Below the pieces are notes generated by a model. The model was not told the origin of the DNA, made no database searches, and saw only the letters and a list, made by a program, of their open reading frames with translations. Positions 8,616-17,545 of a stretch of DNA of 64,000 bases are shown here, one piece after another (the stretch's first letter is position 1; each line of letters starts with the position of its first letter). The DNA is from Nitrosovibrio sp. Nv4 (GTDB lineage: Bacteria; Pseudomonadota; Gammaproteobacteria; Burkholderiales; Nitrosomonadaceae): NCBI RefSeq assembly GCF_900215485.1, contig NZ_OCMZ01000001.1, positions 682,001-746,000 of the forward strand. The letters are read 5' to 3'. The translations under genes were made by a program, and so were the position numbers.

Positions 8616-9449
8616 ATGAAAATCATATCAGCAATACACTACATGATATTTACCGCTGTCCTATTGTCGGGCTCCGGCTGGAGTCAGCCCGTTAATGCCG
8701 CTTCACAAAAACTGGTTTTAACCGGCGCCAGCACCATCGCGCCGCTGGCTACGGAAATCGGCAGGCGCTTCGAGTCGCAGCATTCCGGAACACGAATAGA
8801 TGTGCAGACCGGCGGTTCTGCGCGCGGCATTAATGACGCCCGCAATGGAACTGCCGACATCGGCATGGTATCCCGTCCTTTGAAACCGCAAGAGCAGGAT
8901 CTGCAAGCGCATACCATCGCTTGGGATGGTGTGGGGATTATCCTTCACGCGAGCAACCCGGTCGCCGCGTTAAGCCGGCAGCAGATTGCCGATATCTATA
9001 CCGGTAAAATCGACAACTGGAAGACGGTGGGCGGACGAGATGCGCCAATCGCGGTTGTTAACAAGGCTGAAGGACGCTCGACACTTGAGCTGTTTCTGGC
9101 TTATTTTCAGTTGAAGAACAGCGATATCAGGCCGCACGTGATCATCGGCGACAACGCGCAGGGAATAAAGACGGTGGTCGGCAACCCGAATGCCGTCGGC
9201 TACGTATCGATCGGTGCGGCGGAATACGAAGCAGGACACGGTGTCCCGATCAAATTATTGCCGCTCGATGGCATCGCCGCGACGGTGGCAAATGTGCGTA
9301 ACGGTACTTTCCCGCTTTCTCGTCCGCTTAACCTGGTGACACGAGCTCCACCGGAAGGGCTTTCCCGGGAATTCATTGACTTTACTCGCTCGAAGCAGGT
9401 ATATGATCTGGTCGAGGCACAATATTTCGTCCCCGTCAGCGTCCGCTGA
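8616..9449 (+). CDS. pstS: Phosphate ABC transporter substrate-binding protein PstS
   Basis: This 277-residue periplasmic protein has a hydrophobic signal ending near A-S-G/VNAAS (about residue 28). The mature start KLVLTGASTIAPLATEI is the phosphate-binding loop, followed by VQTGGSARGINDARNGTADIGMVSR, both diagnostic of PstS-like proteins. It heads a pstSCAB operon. The start is odd: GGAG at 8611-8614 leaves only one base before ATG 8616, and this GGAG belongs to the right edge of the MITE. An in-frame ATG at 8643 would still leave a hydrophobic leader but has no better ribosome-binding site. The family is certain, the start moderately so. Confidence 0.87.
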   Translation: MKIISAIHYMIFTAVLLSGSGWSQPVNAASQKLVLTGASTIAPLATEIGRRFESQHSGTRIDVQTGGSARGINDARNGTADIGMVSRPLKPQEQDLQAHTIAWDGVGIILHASNPVAALSRQQIADIYTGKIDNWKTVGGRDAPIAVVNKAEGRSTLELFLAYFQLKNSDIRPHVIIGDNAQGIKTVVGNPNAVGYVSIGAAEYEAGHGVPIKLLPLDGIAATVANVRNGTFPLSRPLNLVTRAPPEGLSREFIDFTRSKQVYDLVEAQYFVPVSVR

Positions 9450-10281
9450 TGCACGGATGCTATGGCTGCTGCGCGGCGCAGCCGGCACCGCGACTGCTCT
9501 GGTGTTGCTGATCTTCTTGTTCCTCTTGGTTGAGTCCTGGCCCGCGTTAAGACATATCTCTATCGGGCGCTTTCTCATCGATCCGTCATGGAATCCCGGA
9601 GAGAGCATGTACAAACTGACTCCGATGCTGTCTGGTACGCTCTATGCCGCAGGTGGAGCATTATTGCTGGCAACACCACTAGGCATCGCCTCGGCGCTGT
9701 TTATCGCTTATTACGCGTCACCGCGCAGCGCAAGCATTTACACCCGCGTGGTCGAGTTGCTGGCGGGAATTCCTTCCGTGGTCTATGGTTTCTGGGGACT
9801 GACAACGCTAGTGCCGCTGATCAATCAGTTGCATCCGCCCGGTGCCAGTTTGCTGGCCGGGATTCTGGTGCTGACATTGATGATCCTGCCAACCATCGCG
9901 CTCACTGCGCATGCCGCGCTATTTTCTGTGCCGCCCGATTACTTGCGGAGTGCGGCAGCGTTGGGCATATCCCGTTGGGGGATGATCCGCGGCGTTGCGC
10001 TACCGGCCGCAAAAACGGGTATCGCTGCGGGTATCATTCTCGCAGCCGGCCGAGCCATCGGCGAAACGATGGCGGTATTGATGGTTACCGGTAACGTAGT
10101 GCAGCATGCTGCGAGCCTGTTCGACCCCATACGCACCCTCGCCGCCAATATTGCCCTGGAAATGCCATACGCAACGGGTGATCATCGCGCTGCGCTGTTC
10201 GTATCCGGCCTGACCCTCATGCTGCTCGTGATGATGCTCTGGAGCCTCGCGGCGCCGCTGGGAAGAAATCGCGATGCCTGA
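9403..10281 (+). CDS. pstC: Phosphate ABC transporter permease PstC
   Basis: This inner-membrane permease of the Pst phosphate importer has six predicted hydrophobic segments and the binding-protein-dependent transport (EAA) loop around SAAALGISRWGMIRGVALPAAKTGIAAG. The conserved LLAGIPSVVYGFWGL and GRAIGETMAVLMVTGN segments are PstC-typical. The start is uncertain. ATG 9403 has AGCAGGT a few bases upstream and gives an N-terminus of usual length but overlaps pstS by 47 bp. ATG 9457 begins right before the first membrane helix. The gene overlaps pstA by 8 bp, indicating translational coupling. Confidence 0.85.
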   Translation: MIWSRHNISSPSASADARMLWLLRGAAGTATALVLLIFLFLLVESWPALRHISIGRFLIDPSWNPGESMYKLTPMLSGTLYAAGGALLLATPLGIASALFIAYYASPRSASIYTRVVELLAGIPSVVYGFWGLTTLVPLINQLHPPGASLLAGILVLTLMILPTIALTAHAALFSVPPDYLRSAAALGISRWGMIRGVALPAAKTGIAAGIILAAGRAIGETMAVLMVTGNVVQHAASLFDPIRTLAANIALEMPYATGDHRAALFVSGLTLMLLVMMLWSLAAPLGRNRDA

Positions 10282-11143
10282 GACGGTTTCCGTGAAATCA
10301 GCAGGCGTCCATCGCGATCGCTTCGCGCAACTAACCGTCTGCATCGCGGCATTCCTGGTCTGTGCTGCGTTTGTGTGGATACTCAGTGATCTTGTACGCG
10401 GTGGTATGGCGCATCTTTCCTGGAACTTCCTGTTCGATGCGCCGCGGGACGCTGGCCGCGCTGGTGGCATCGGTCCGATTCTGGTTTCCACCGTCCTTGT
10501 CCTTCTGGTTGCCCTGACAGTGGCTTTGCCATTAGGATGGATGACAGCCGCGCTGCTCGCCGAATATGTCTCAGCGGATGGCACTTTCGGCTCCGCAGCG
10601 CGCTATAGCCTGCAGATGCTTGCCGCAGTGCCATCCATCGTTTTTGGCCTGTTCGGCAATGCTTTTTTCAGCATCTATCTGGGCATGGGATTTTCCATTC
10701 TGTCCGGCGGGCTGACGCTGGCCTGTATGCTGTTGCCCATTCTCGTCAGTACCGGTGAGGCGGGATTGCGTGCGGTACCTGACGCGTATCGCCTATCTGC
10801 CGCCGCGTTGGGCATGTCCCGCAAGGCAACGTTACTTCATTTGTTGTTGCCGGCTGCTGCGCCGTCACTCGCCGCGGGTCTGCTGCTTGGAATCGGACGT
10901 GCCATTGCCGAAACCGCAGCGCTACTGTTTACCAGCGGCTATGTCGACCGTATGCCTGGTTCCCTGCTGGATTCAGGGCGTACCCTGGCGATACATATTT
11001 TCGATTTATCCATGAATGTCTCCGGTGGCGATGCGTCCGCTCACGCCTCCGCACTTGTGCTGATAACAGCGCTGTTGCTCATCAATATCGCTGCCATACG
11101 CCTTACCGCCGGATGGCAGCGCAGGAAGATCGTGTCGGAATGA
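10274..11143 (+). CDS. pstA: Phosphate ABC transporter permease PstA
   Basis: This 289-residue permease partner of PstC has six hydrophobic segments, the conserved LAAVPSIVFGLFGNAFFS segment and an EAA loop (SAAALGMSRKATLLHLLLPAAAPSLAAG) followed by GIGRAIAETAALLFTSGY. It starts inside the end of pstC and ends at TGA overlapping the pstB ATG. It forms the transmembrane channel for phosphate with PstC. Nothing unusual apart from the tight packing. Confidence 0.9.
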   Translation: MPETVSVKSAGVHRDRFAQLTVCIAAFLVCAAFVWILSDLVRGGMAHLSWNFLFDAPRDAGRAGGIGPILVSTVLVLLVALTVALPLGWMTAALLAEYVSADGTFGSAARYSLQMLAAVPSIVFGLFGNAFFSIYLGMGFSILSGGLTLACMLLPILVSTGEAGLRAVPDAYRLSAAALGMSRKATLLHLLLPAAAPSLAAGLLLGIGRAIAETAALLFTSGYVDRMPGSLLDSGRTLAIHIFDLSMNVSGGDASAHASALVLITALLLINIAAIRLTAGWQRRKIVSE

Positions 11144-12036
11144 GGAAGCCGATTCCAATGCACGCCGAGCCTGAACAGTTCCGGCAACCCGCGTCTGAGA
11201 AAACCTCAGGCAAGGAGAATCGCACCTACACTCTTGGTCCAATGCAGGCAGGTCCGGTGTGTTGCGATCCGCAGCCCTTGATCCAGGTCGACAATCTTTC
11301 CCTTTGCTATGGGAGCAAGACCGCGCTCGATAACGTTACACTCGATATTTATCGTGGCTGTATCACTGCACTGATCGGCCCTTCCGGCTGCGGAAAAACC
11401 AGTTTCCTGTCATCGATCAACCGGCTTACCGACCTGATTCCGGGCTGCCGGATCACCGGCCGCATTCGAGTCGATGGTTGCGATATCCACGAATCTAATC
11501 GCGATGTGCAGGCGCTGCGGCAGCGGATCGGCATGGTGTTCCAGAAGCCGACGCCGTTCCCGCTCTCAATCAGTCGTAATATCGAGCTCCCCCTGCACGA
11601 ACACGGCATTACGCGGCGTGCCGACACCGAGGCTATCATCGAACAGGTGTTGCGGGACGTCGGACTATGGGATGAAGTGCGTGACCGGCTGCATGCTTCC
11701 GCGCTGAGCCTGTCGGGCGGCCAGCAGCAGCGTCTTTGCATTGCCCGCGCGTTGGCGTTGAATCCACAGATTCTACTGATGGACGAGCCATGCAGTGCGC
11801 TCGATCCAATTGCTTCAGGCATAGTCGAGGATCTGATCGGGCAATTGCGCGGTCGCTATACAATTGTCATTGTTACCCATAATCTGGCGCAGGCGCGCCG
11901 CATCGCTAACTACGCAGCTTTTTTCTGGGTCAGGGGCCATGCTGGACGCCTGGTTGAATTTGGGCACTGCCGGCAGATCTTTGAATCCCCCGCACACGAA
12001 CTTACCGCCGCGTATGTGAATGGCGTGAGAGGATAA
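11140..12036 (+). CDS. pstB: Phosphate ABC transporter ATP-binding protein PstB
   Basis: The ATPase of the Pst importer has Walker A GPSGCGKTS, the Q-loop in GMVFQKPTPFP, ABC signature LSGGQQQRLCIARAL and Walker B ILLMDEPCSALDP. ATG 11140 overlaps the pstA stop as ATGA. A further ATG at 11113 is possible but less economical. The catalytic core (IQVDNLSLCYG...) begins only about 45 residues in, so this protein has an N-terminal extension of ~40 residues compared with the usual 250-260 residue PstB. No phoU, phoB or phoR follows, although these often accompany pst genes. Confidence 0.9.
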   Translation: MRKPIPMHAEPEQFRQPASEKTSGKENRTYTLGPMQAGPVCCDPQPLIQVDNLSLCYGSKTALDNVTLDIYRGCITALIGPSGCGKTSFLSSINRLTDLIPGCRITGRIRVDGCDIHESNRDVQALRQRIGMVFQKPTPFPLSISRNIELPLHEHGITRRADTEAIIEQVLRDVGLWDEVRDRLHASALSLSGGQQQRLCIARALALNPQILLMDEPCSALDPIASGIVEDLIGQLRGRYTIVIVTHNLAQARRIANYAAFFWVRGHAGRLVEFGHCRQIFESPAHELTAAYVNGVRG

Positions 12037-12902
12037 TTGCAATCAAAAAGCCAGGCTGATTTGCCATATTGCCTGCTCTGCCAGCGTGATAGCCCGTTGT
12101 TTGTATAAAGGGGGCAAACCAGGCTGGGCGATTCGCCTTTGTACATCGTCCCGTCCGCACCCAAGATGATGCATCGCAGGGTTCTTTAAATCTCGCCTTG
12201 TGTATCTCATGCGCCATTTCTTCCGGTTGAGCTCTCATTGAAGCCAGGCCGGGAACTCTTGTGCCATTCGCTAAAAGTTTTATTTGTCAGCAACAAAATC
12301 AGTCCATAATCACGCTTGACACCCGGATCACCATAAAGCATACTCTTGCCCTTCACGAAGTAATCAATATGCATACCAGCGTGGTGAGTGTGGGTATTAC
12401 TAGTGGAATCGGAAGGATTATTTCCGGCATGGCGGAAAAAAGCAGTTCGAAATAACCGGTAAAAACGACCACTAAAGAGGAGAAGGCGCGCGATAAAAAT
12501 GCTCTTTGGCCACTATACTTATTTTGCATAAGGAGGGGGCGAGAGAGTTGCTACTTCAAACAGTCAGTTAATATAAATGTTCGTTATCCTTGTTCTGGTA
12601 TCCCGGACCGGATATTCCGGTAAAGCATAGCTTCCCTTTCGAACTCGATTCCAGGCCGTAACCGGATATGTAGTGCAAGATACTTGTAATCTGTGTGAAC
12701 AATATTTTTCCTGTATTGTCTGTGTCGTAGCATTTGCTGCCTCGGGTCCAAATTCCTCAGGTCTGAAATTACCTGTACGAGCATCTGATTTCAAACCGCG
12801 TCAAAATATCTTGTCCAGATTCCGCCAGATTTGATTATCGACGCATACCTCGTGATTTAACTGGGTACTACCGATGAAATATATAGAGAGAAGGAGAATA
12901 TA
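12037..12902. other. Long intergenic region upstream of the norS-like operon
   Basis: About 860 bp without a convincing gene. It holds a plausible sigma-70 promoter at 12316-12344 and an ATG-initiated 28-codon frame at 12369-12455 that lacks a good ribosome-binding site and is not recognised. The final part carries GAGAAGGAGAATATA, the strong ribosome-binding site of the CuA-subunit gene. A regulatory leader is possible. Confidence 0.4.
12316..12344 (+). promoter_or_regulatory. Candidate sigma-70 promoter upstream of the norS-like operon
   Basis: A perfect -35 hexamer TTGACA at 12316-12321 and a -10-like CATACT at 12339-12344 are separated by 17 bp. It points toward norS but lies about 560 bp upstream of its start, so a long leader or a small gene would be implied. 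This is a sequence match only. Confidence 0.4.
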
Positions 12903-13430
12903 ATGCAAGAAACCGCGTGGATGGTTTCCCTTGTATTGATGTTGATGATCACGTTCGGAGTGATTTTCGTCGCAATCAATTCGCACAAGCGCGAAGAGGA
13001 ATACGGACCGTTGGTGAAGCGTGCATACGGTTTTCGTACCAAGTTATTCTGGGTGGTCGCCCTGGTGTTCCTGCCGGCAATGATTTTTAACCTCATGGAC
13101 TTGCCATATGATGTCAGCCGCGCCGCGGGCAAGGGGTCACCACAGGTTATCAATGTAACCGGGCATATGTGGTATTGGGAAATGGACCGGGACCAGGTCA
13201 ACGCGGGACAACCGGTAGAAATCCACGTTACCAGTGCCGACGTGAATCATGGCTTTGGCATTTACGATACGGACATGCGTCTGGTTGCGCAGGCTCAGGC
13301 TATGCCCGGCTACACTAATGTAATCCGGCACACCTTCAATAAGGAAGGCACGTACAAGGTGCTGTGTATGGAATATTGCGGTGTTGCACACCACAATATG
13401 ATGACCGAAATCAAAGTTGGCAATCTTTAG
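12903..13430 (+). CDS. norS: CuA-type subunit II of heme-copper enzyme (NorS-like, sNOR)
   Basis: This 175-residue membrane-anchored cupredoxin has two N-terminal hydrophobic segments (residues ~5-26 and ~47-64) and a C-terminal CuA domain. The CuA ligands are visible: H116, C155, C159, H163 and M166 in C-M-E-Y-C-G-V-A-H-H-N-M. It is shorter than usual respiratory subunit II (about 250 residues or more) and matches the small coxB-like partner in the norSY-senC-orf1 clusters of ammonia oxidisers. It would pass electrons from periplasmic cytochrome c to the NorY-like catalytic subunit. It has a strong ribosome-binding site (AAGGAG) and is separated by 12 bp from norY. Ordinary cytochrome oxidase subunit II is the alternative. 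Confidence 0.8.
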   Translation: MQETAWMVSLVLMLMITFGVIFVAINSHKREEEYGPLVKRAYGFRTKLFWVVALVFLPAMIFNLMDLPYDVSRAAGKGSPQVINVTGHMWYWEMDRDQVNAGQPVEIHVTSADVNHGFGIYDTDMRLVAQAQAMPGYTNVIRHTFNKEGTYKVLCMEYCGVAHHNMMTEIKVGNL

Positions 13431-13442
13431 AGAGGAATAAGC

Positions 13443-14930
13443 ATGGCAAGCTATACCTATACCGCAACTCCCGATCAGGGAGCAAAGGCCGGCGTGCTGG
13501 CCTATCTGGTCGTCTCAGCTGTTGTATTGCTGCTGATGATGCTTTTCGGCTTGCTCATGAGGATGGAGCAGGCGCAGTTCATCTCTATCGGAGGGCTCTG
13601 GTTTTATAAACTGATGACGTTGCATGGCGCGGGAATGGTCGGTATCGTGGCCTTGGCTGGAGCGTCTATCATGTGGCATTTCCTGCGACAGTATGTGGAA
13701 CTCACGACAAGCATATTCATTGCCAATTTAGTCATATTTTTGATTGGCGTCGTCATGATTCTGGCGAGCGTCCTTCTCGGCGACTTTCACGCTGCGTGGA
13801 CTTTTCTGTTCCCGCTACCCGGAAATTCGATGGGCATGTGGAGTCAGGGAGCTGCTGCCTTGTTCATGGGTGGCTTGCTGGTGATCGGCGTCGGCTTCGT
13901 GCTGCTGCATCTGGATATTGCCCGTGCAATTATCAAGAATTACGGGGGTCTTGGCCGCGGGCTCGGCTGGCCGCAGCTTTTCGGCCCCGATGACGGCAAC
14001 GCCCCTCCGCCTGCGGTTGTCGCCAGCACGATGGTGACAATTGTCAATCTGATCGGTTTGGTGGTTGGTGCCAGTATTCTGATAATGATGCTGGTGAATC
14101 TCTACGTTCCGACTTTTGAAATTGACGCGCTGCTGGCAAAAGGCATGATTTATTTCTTCGGTCATGTGTTCATCAACGCGGTTATCTATATGGCGGTGAT
14201 CGCTGTCTATGAAATTCTGCCGCGCTACACGCAGCGTCCGTGGAAATCGAACAAGGTATTTCTCGCGTCGTGGACAGCTTCCACGATCATGGTCATGTTC
14301 ATCTTTCCACACCACCTGCTGATGGATTACGCTTTTCCCAAGTGGTTTCTGATCATGGGTCACATCATTGGCTATCTCAACACTTTTCCGATTTTGATCG
14401 TAACGGGATATGGTGCCATGATGATTGTGTACCGTTCAGGTATCCGTTGGGATATGTGTTCGAGGCTGTTGTTTGTATCGCTGTTTGGTTGGGCGGTGGG
14501 TGCGATGCCTGCGTTCATCGACGGTACAATCACAGTTAACTACGTAATGCACAATACGCTATGGGTACCAGGGCATTTCCATACCTATCTGATTCTGGGG
14601 ATGGTAGCAATGGTTTTCGGGTTTATGTACTATCTTGGAAAGCCAGATGAGAATGCTAAAGACAGCCCCATCGACATCGCGGCATTCTGGGGATTCGTTG
14701 TAGGCACCATGGGTTTCACGATGAGTTTCCTTTACGGCGGAAAGGAAGGTGCGGCGCGTCGCTACGCAGAGCATCTTCCGGAATGGATACCGTATGACCG
14801 CCTTGGTTCGTACTTCGCAGCATTGCTAATTGCCTCCGTGCTGGTGTTCATATTCCGCTTCCTGACCCGGTTGGGCTTGGCGGGCCGCGATTACCAGCGG
14901 GCTTCCCTGGCGCGAAGTATAGCGACATGA
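13443..14930 (+). CDS. norY: Heme-copper catalytic subunit I, nitric oxide reductase type (NorY-like, sNOR)
   Basis: This 495-residue protein has about 12 hydrophobic helices. The metal ligands of the heme-copper superfamily are present: H61 (low-spin heme), H241, H290 and H291 (CuB), H378 (high-spin heme) and H380 (low-spin heme) in VPGHFHTY. The helix VI motif is G-H-V-F-I-N-A instead of the G-H-P-E-V-Y of oxygen reductases. Position +4 from H241 is Asn, so the His-Tyr cross-link needed for O2 reduction is absent. This loss is a feature of nitric oxide reductases, and with the norS-senC-orf1 context it supports an sNOR that reduces NO to N2O. Biochemical activity is inferred, not shown by sequence. 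Confidence 0.8.
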   Translation: MASYTYTATPDQGAKAGVLAYLVVSAVVLLLMMLFGLLMRMEQAQFISIGGLWFYKLMTLHGAGMVGIVALAGASIMWHFLRQYVELTTSIFIANLVIFLIGVVMILASVLLGDFHAAWTFLFPLPGNSMGMWSQGAAALFMGGLLVIGVGFVLLHLDIARAIIKNYGGLGRGLGWPQLFGPDDGNAPPPAVVASTMVTIVNLIGLVVGASILIMMLVNLYVPTFEIDALLAKGMIYFFGHVFINAVIYMAVIAVYEILPRYTQRPWKSNKVFLASWTASTIMVMFIFPHHLLMDYAFPKWFLIMGHIIGYLNTFPILIVTGYGAMMIVYRSGIRWDMCSRLLFVSLFGWAVGAMPAFIDGTITVNYVMHNTLWVPGHFHTYLILGMVAMVFGFMYYLGKPDENAKDSPIDIAAFWGFVVGTMGFTMSFLYGGKEGAARRYAEHLPEWIPYDRLGSYFAALLIASVLVFIFRFLTRLGLAGRDYQRASLARSIAT

Positions 14931-14950
14931 TGAAAGGCGTAACATAACCT

Positions 14951-15565
14951 ATGAGCCCAGCTAAACGCAGCGTAGTGATAACATCGCTGGTAGTTTTGCT
15001 GGGCACCGGGGTTTTCTGGTGGGGTACAGATGGATTTACCGCACTGACAGCTGAAACGGCGAGGCGTGTCGAAATACTTAGGTCCCCCCGCCCACTGCCT
15101 GCCGTTACACTTGAAGATCAGGATGGAAATGTCTTCAACCTGCGGGACTATCGGGGTAAGCTCCTGGCGGTAGATTTCATCTTCACGCGGTGTACCACGT
15201 TGTGCCGAAGTATGGGCATGATTTTCAAGCAGATTCGCGATCTCATACCGCCGGAATCATTGGGACGCGATTTTCTGCTGATCAGTATCAGTTTCGACCC
15301 GGATCATGATGATCCGGCCAGTTTGAAGAAATATGGTCAGACTTATGGAGCGGACGGCAAGATCTGGCGTATCGCACGAGTGCCTGACAAGGCAGAGCTC
15401 AAGTCCCTGCTTGAGTCGTTTGGCATCGTCGTGATCCCTGACGAATTTGGGGGGTATGAGCATAATACCGCCCTTCATCTCGTCGGCCGCGATGGAAAAT
15501 TAAGGCTGATTAGCGATATTGATAAAGCCGTACCGTTTGCTGAACAAGTCGTAGCGTTGCTATGA
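14951..15565 (+). CDS. senC: SCO1/SenC-family copper chaperone
   Basis: This 204-residue thioredoxin-fold protein is anchored by one N-terminal hydrophobic segment. The copper-binding CxxxC is C81-T-T-L-C85 in FIFTRCTTLCRS, and the third ligand is a His in EHNTALHL (H171 or H176). It delivers copper to the CuA site of the adjacent subunit II. It lies 20 bp after the catalytic subunit, and its last codons overlap the next gene (ATGA at 15562). This gene is the third member of the norSY-senC-orf1 arrangement. Confidence 0.87.
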   Translation: MSPAKRSVVITSLVVLLGTGVFWWGTDGFTALTAETARRVEILRSPRPLPAVTLEDQDGNVFNLRDYRGKLLAVDFIFTRCTTLCRSMGMIFKQIRDLIPPESLGRDFLLISISFDPDHDDPASLKKYGQTYGADGKIWRIARVPDKAELKSLLESFGIVVIPDEFGGYEHNTALHLVGRDGKLRLISDIDKAVPFAEQVVALL

Positions 15566-16185
15566 AGCGAACTTCATCTCCTTATGCTGTCAGAATGGGT
15601 TTCGGCCTCGGGATATCGTATCTGTTCCTCGCGACGCCAATGGTGCGAGACTGGATGGAAGCATCCATGAGCAGACATATGCTGGTGCAAATGCCATTAC
15701 TCGTGGTAATCGGGATCGTAGCCTGCCGCTTGCTGCCGGCGCACTGGCAAAATTCCGTGCTTGCCCGTGTGGGTGGCTCGATACCATGCGTGGTGGTGGC
15801 ATTATTTGCTTCAAGCTACTGGATGCTTCCCCGGGCACTGGATGCGGCATTGAATGATCCACTGGCCGAGATGGCGAAATTCCTCAGTCTGCCGCTCCTC
15901 GTAGGTTTCCCTCTGGTTCTGGCCTGGAGGCGCCTCACTCTTATCGGCCGAGGTTTTGTCTGGACCAATTTTATCAGTATGCTGGCGGTTCTCGGTTGGT
16001 TGTATATTGTTGCGCCTGTTCGCGTTTGCAACAGTTACCTGGTGAATGACCAGGAGACCGCCGGCTGGTATATGGTTATCGCTTCGGTGCTGCTTTTCTT
16101 ATGGTGGCTCGGCACCTTACTTGTGGGCGGCGGGGTTGGCCCGGATAAGCCGGACAGGAATGGCACGGGTACGAAGCTCGCCTAA
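15562..16185 (+). CDS. Integral membrane protein, orf1 of the norSY-senC cluster (CtaG-like)
   Basis: This 207-residue protein is mostly hydrophobic with about five or six helices. SRHMLVQMPLLVVIG (residues ~34-48) resembles the histidine-containing helix of CtaG/caa3-assembly proteins, suggesting a role in copper insertion. It is translationally coupled to senC. In ammonia oxidisers an unnamed membrane protein occupies this position. Function is not proven. Confidence 0.7.
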   Translation: MKRTSSPYAVRMGFGLGISYLFLATPMVRDWMEASMSRHMLVQMPLLVVIGIVACRLLPAHWQNSVLARVGGSIPCVVVALFASSYWMLPRALDAALNDPLAEMAKFLSLPLLVGFPLVLAWRRLTLIGRGFVWTNFISMLAVLGWLYIVAPVRVCNSYLVNDQETAGWYMVIASVLLFLWWLGTLLVGGGVGPDKPDRNGTGTKLA

Positions 16186-16223
16186 AATCTAGAAAACTTT
16201 CCATTAGGAGAATAGAGAAAAGT

Positions 16224-17069
16224 ATGGACTACCACCCGCCGTTAAAACTCATGGAAGAAGTTGAAGCCGCCAGTAAAAAGAAAGCTGGCCTGGATGTGGG
16301 AAGAATGCTGGTTAAAGGCTTCATGTCGGGCGCCTTGCTCGCTTATGGTACCGCCCTTGCTTATAAAGTTTCGGGTGGTTTTACGGATGGCGCTGCCGCT
16401 CTGGTCGCGGGGGCGGTTTTTCCGGTAGGCTTTGCGATGATCATACTGCTGGGTATGGAGCTTGCTACCGGTAACTTTGCAGTGCTGCCGGTAGGTGTTC
16501 TACGCGGCAAGGTAACACTCGATAAGCTGTTCCGTAATTGGGGCTGGGTATACCTGGGAAATTTTTTTGGCTGCATCTTTGTTGGTTTCTTGCTAGCCAT
16601 TGCGCTGACCGAGGCGTTTATCGAAGGTCACGGGCCCCTCGGAGACAAGATTATCGCGGTGGCCATATCCAAAACGCTCGTGTATGAGCACGCAGGAGTA
16701 AATGGTTGGATAACGGCATTTGTCAAAGGGATCCTGTGCAATTGGATGGTTGCGCTCGGCACCGTTCTGGGAATGATTTCGACATCGGCCACTGGCAAAA
16801 TAGCGGCTATCTGGCTACCGGTATCAACCTTCTTTGCGCTGGCTTTTGAACACTCGATAGTAAACATGTTCATCATGCCGACAGCTATTCTGCTCGGCGC
16901 CGATATCACGGTGGGGCAGTGGATCTTCTGGAACCAGATCCCAGTGACATTGGGCAATATTGTTGGAGGTACGGTATTAACCGGTATGCTGCTGCATTAC
17001 TCTTATAAACCGACACCGCCGGTTGTCGAGGAAAAGCCCGTGCATAACGTGACTCAAACCGTGCCGTAA
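16224..17069 (+). CDS. Formate/nitrite transporter (FNT) family channel, NirC-like
   Basis: This 281-residue protein has six predicted helices and FNT family patterns: GALLAYGTALAY in helix 1, AVFPVGFAMIILLGMELATGNF, and AFVKGILCNWMVALG (the slit segment after helix 4), then PVSTFFALAFEHSIVNMF. FNT channels pass nitrite or formate as a monovalent anion. It has its own ribosome-binding site (AGGAGAA) 38 bp after the sNOR cluster. Beside genes producing and consuming nitrogen oxides, nitrite is the likelier substrate, with export relieving product build-up. Transport direction is inference. Confidence 0.88.
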   Translation: MDYHPPLKLMEEVEAASKKKAGLDVGRMLVKGFMSGALLAYGTALAYKVSGGFTDGAAALVAGAVFPVGFAMIILLGMELATGNFAVLPVGVLRGKVTLDKLFRNWGWVYLGNFFGCIFVGFLLAIALTEAFIEGHGPLGDKIIAVAISKTLVYEHAGVNGWITAFVKGILCNWMVALGTVLGMISTSATGKIAAIWLPVSTFFALAFEHSIVNMFIMPTAILLGADITVGQWIFWNQIPVTLGNIVGGTVLTGMLLHYSYKPTPPVVEEKPVHNVTQTVP

Positions 17070-17545
17070 AAAGTATTCCCATGTTTTAACGTCAGTTCAG
17101 CTATGAACGCACGGATACGATGCTAACCGGATGTCGTTGGAATTAGTCCGGTTATAGCGTCACATTAGCAGGTGGGGATCCGCCGGTTCCCACTGCTTAC
17201 GGCCGCATCTCTGGTTCCTTGTTTAAAGCCCGATTCAGAAATCCCCCTCAATTTTAGAATGAGCTTGCATTTTTTATCCGGCATCTATACCGGACTGCAA
17301 GCCATTCCATCGCCGCAAGTTAATCTATTTTATTCCGCATCGCGCCTCATTTTTCTTGACACGAAGTAGTCATGAGTTTAGGCTACGCGGTGTTTCAGGG
17401 AGGGCCTGGGGATTGCCCTGGGGATTTAACAGACAAAACGGTATCGTGGCGAGGGATAGCCTGTATTTGCGGGTAGCAAGGGGCAGACGGGCTATAGCCA
17501 GAGATACCGAAGCACAACAATTATTACGGAGTAAAGGAGAGCAAA
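17070..17545. other. hao upstream region
   Basis: It holds an 8-bp perfect hairpin (TAACCGGA 17124-17131 with TCCGGTTA 17147-17154) after the FNT gene, without a T-run, and a promoter candidate at 17356-17384. No gene is supported. The hao ribosome-binding site AAAGGAGAG lies just before ATG 17546. Confidence 0.5.
17356..17384 (+). promoter_or_regulatory. Candidate sigma-70 promoter of hao
   Basis: The -35 TTGACA (17356-17361) is perfect; 17 bp later a -10-like TAGGCT (17379-17384) follows. The transcript would have a ~155-bp leader before hao. Strong expression of hao is expected, and a perfect -35 fits. Confidence 0.5.

Noticed and set aside
12369..12455. 28-codon frame after a promoter candidate upstream of norS
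   Set aside because: No convincing ribosome-binding site and no family recognition; listed only inside the intergenic note.
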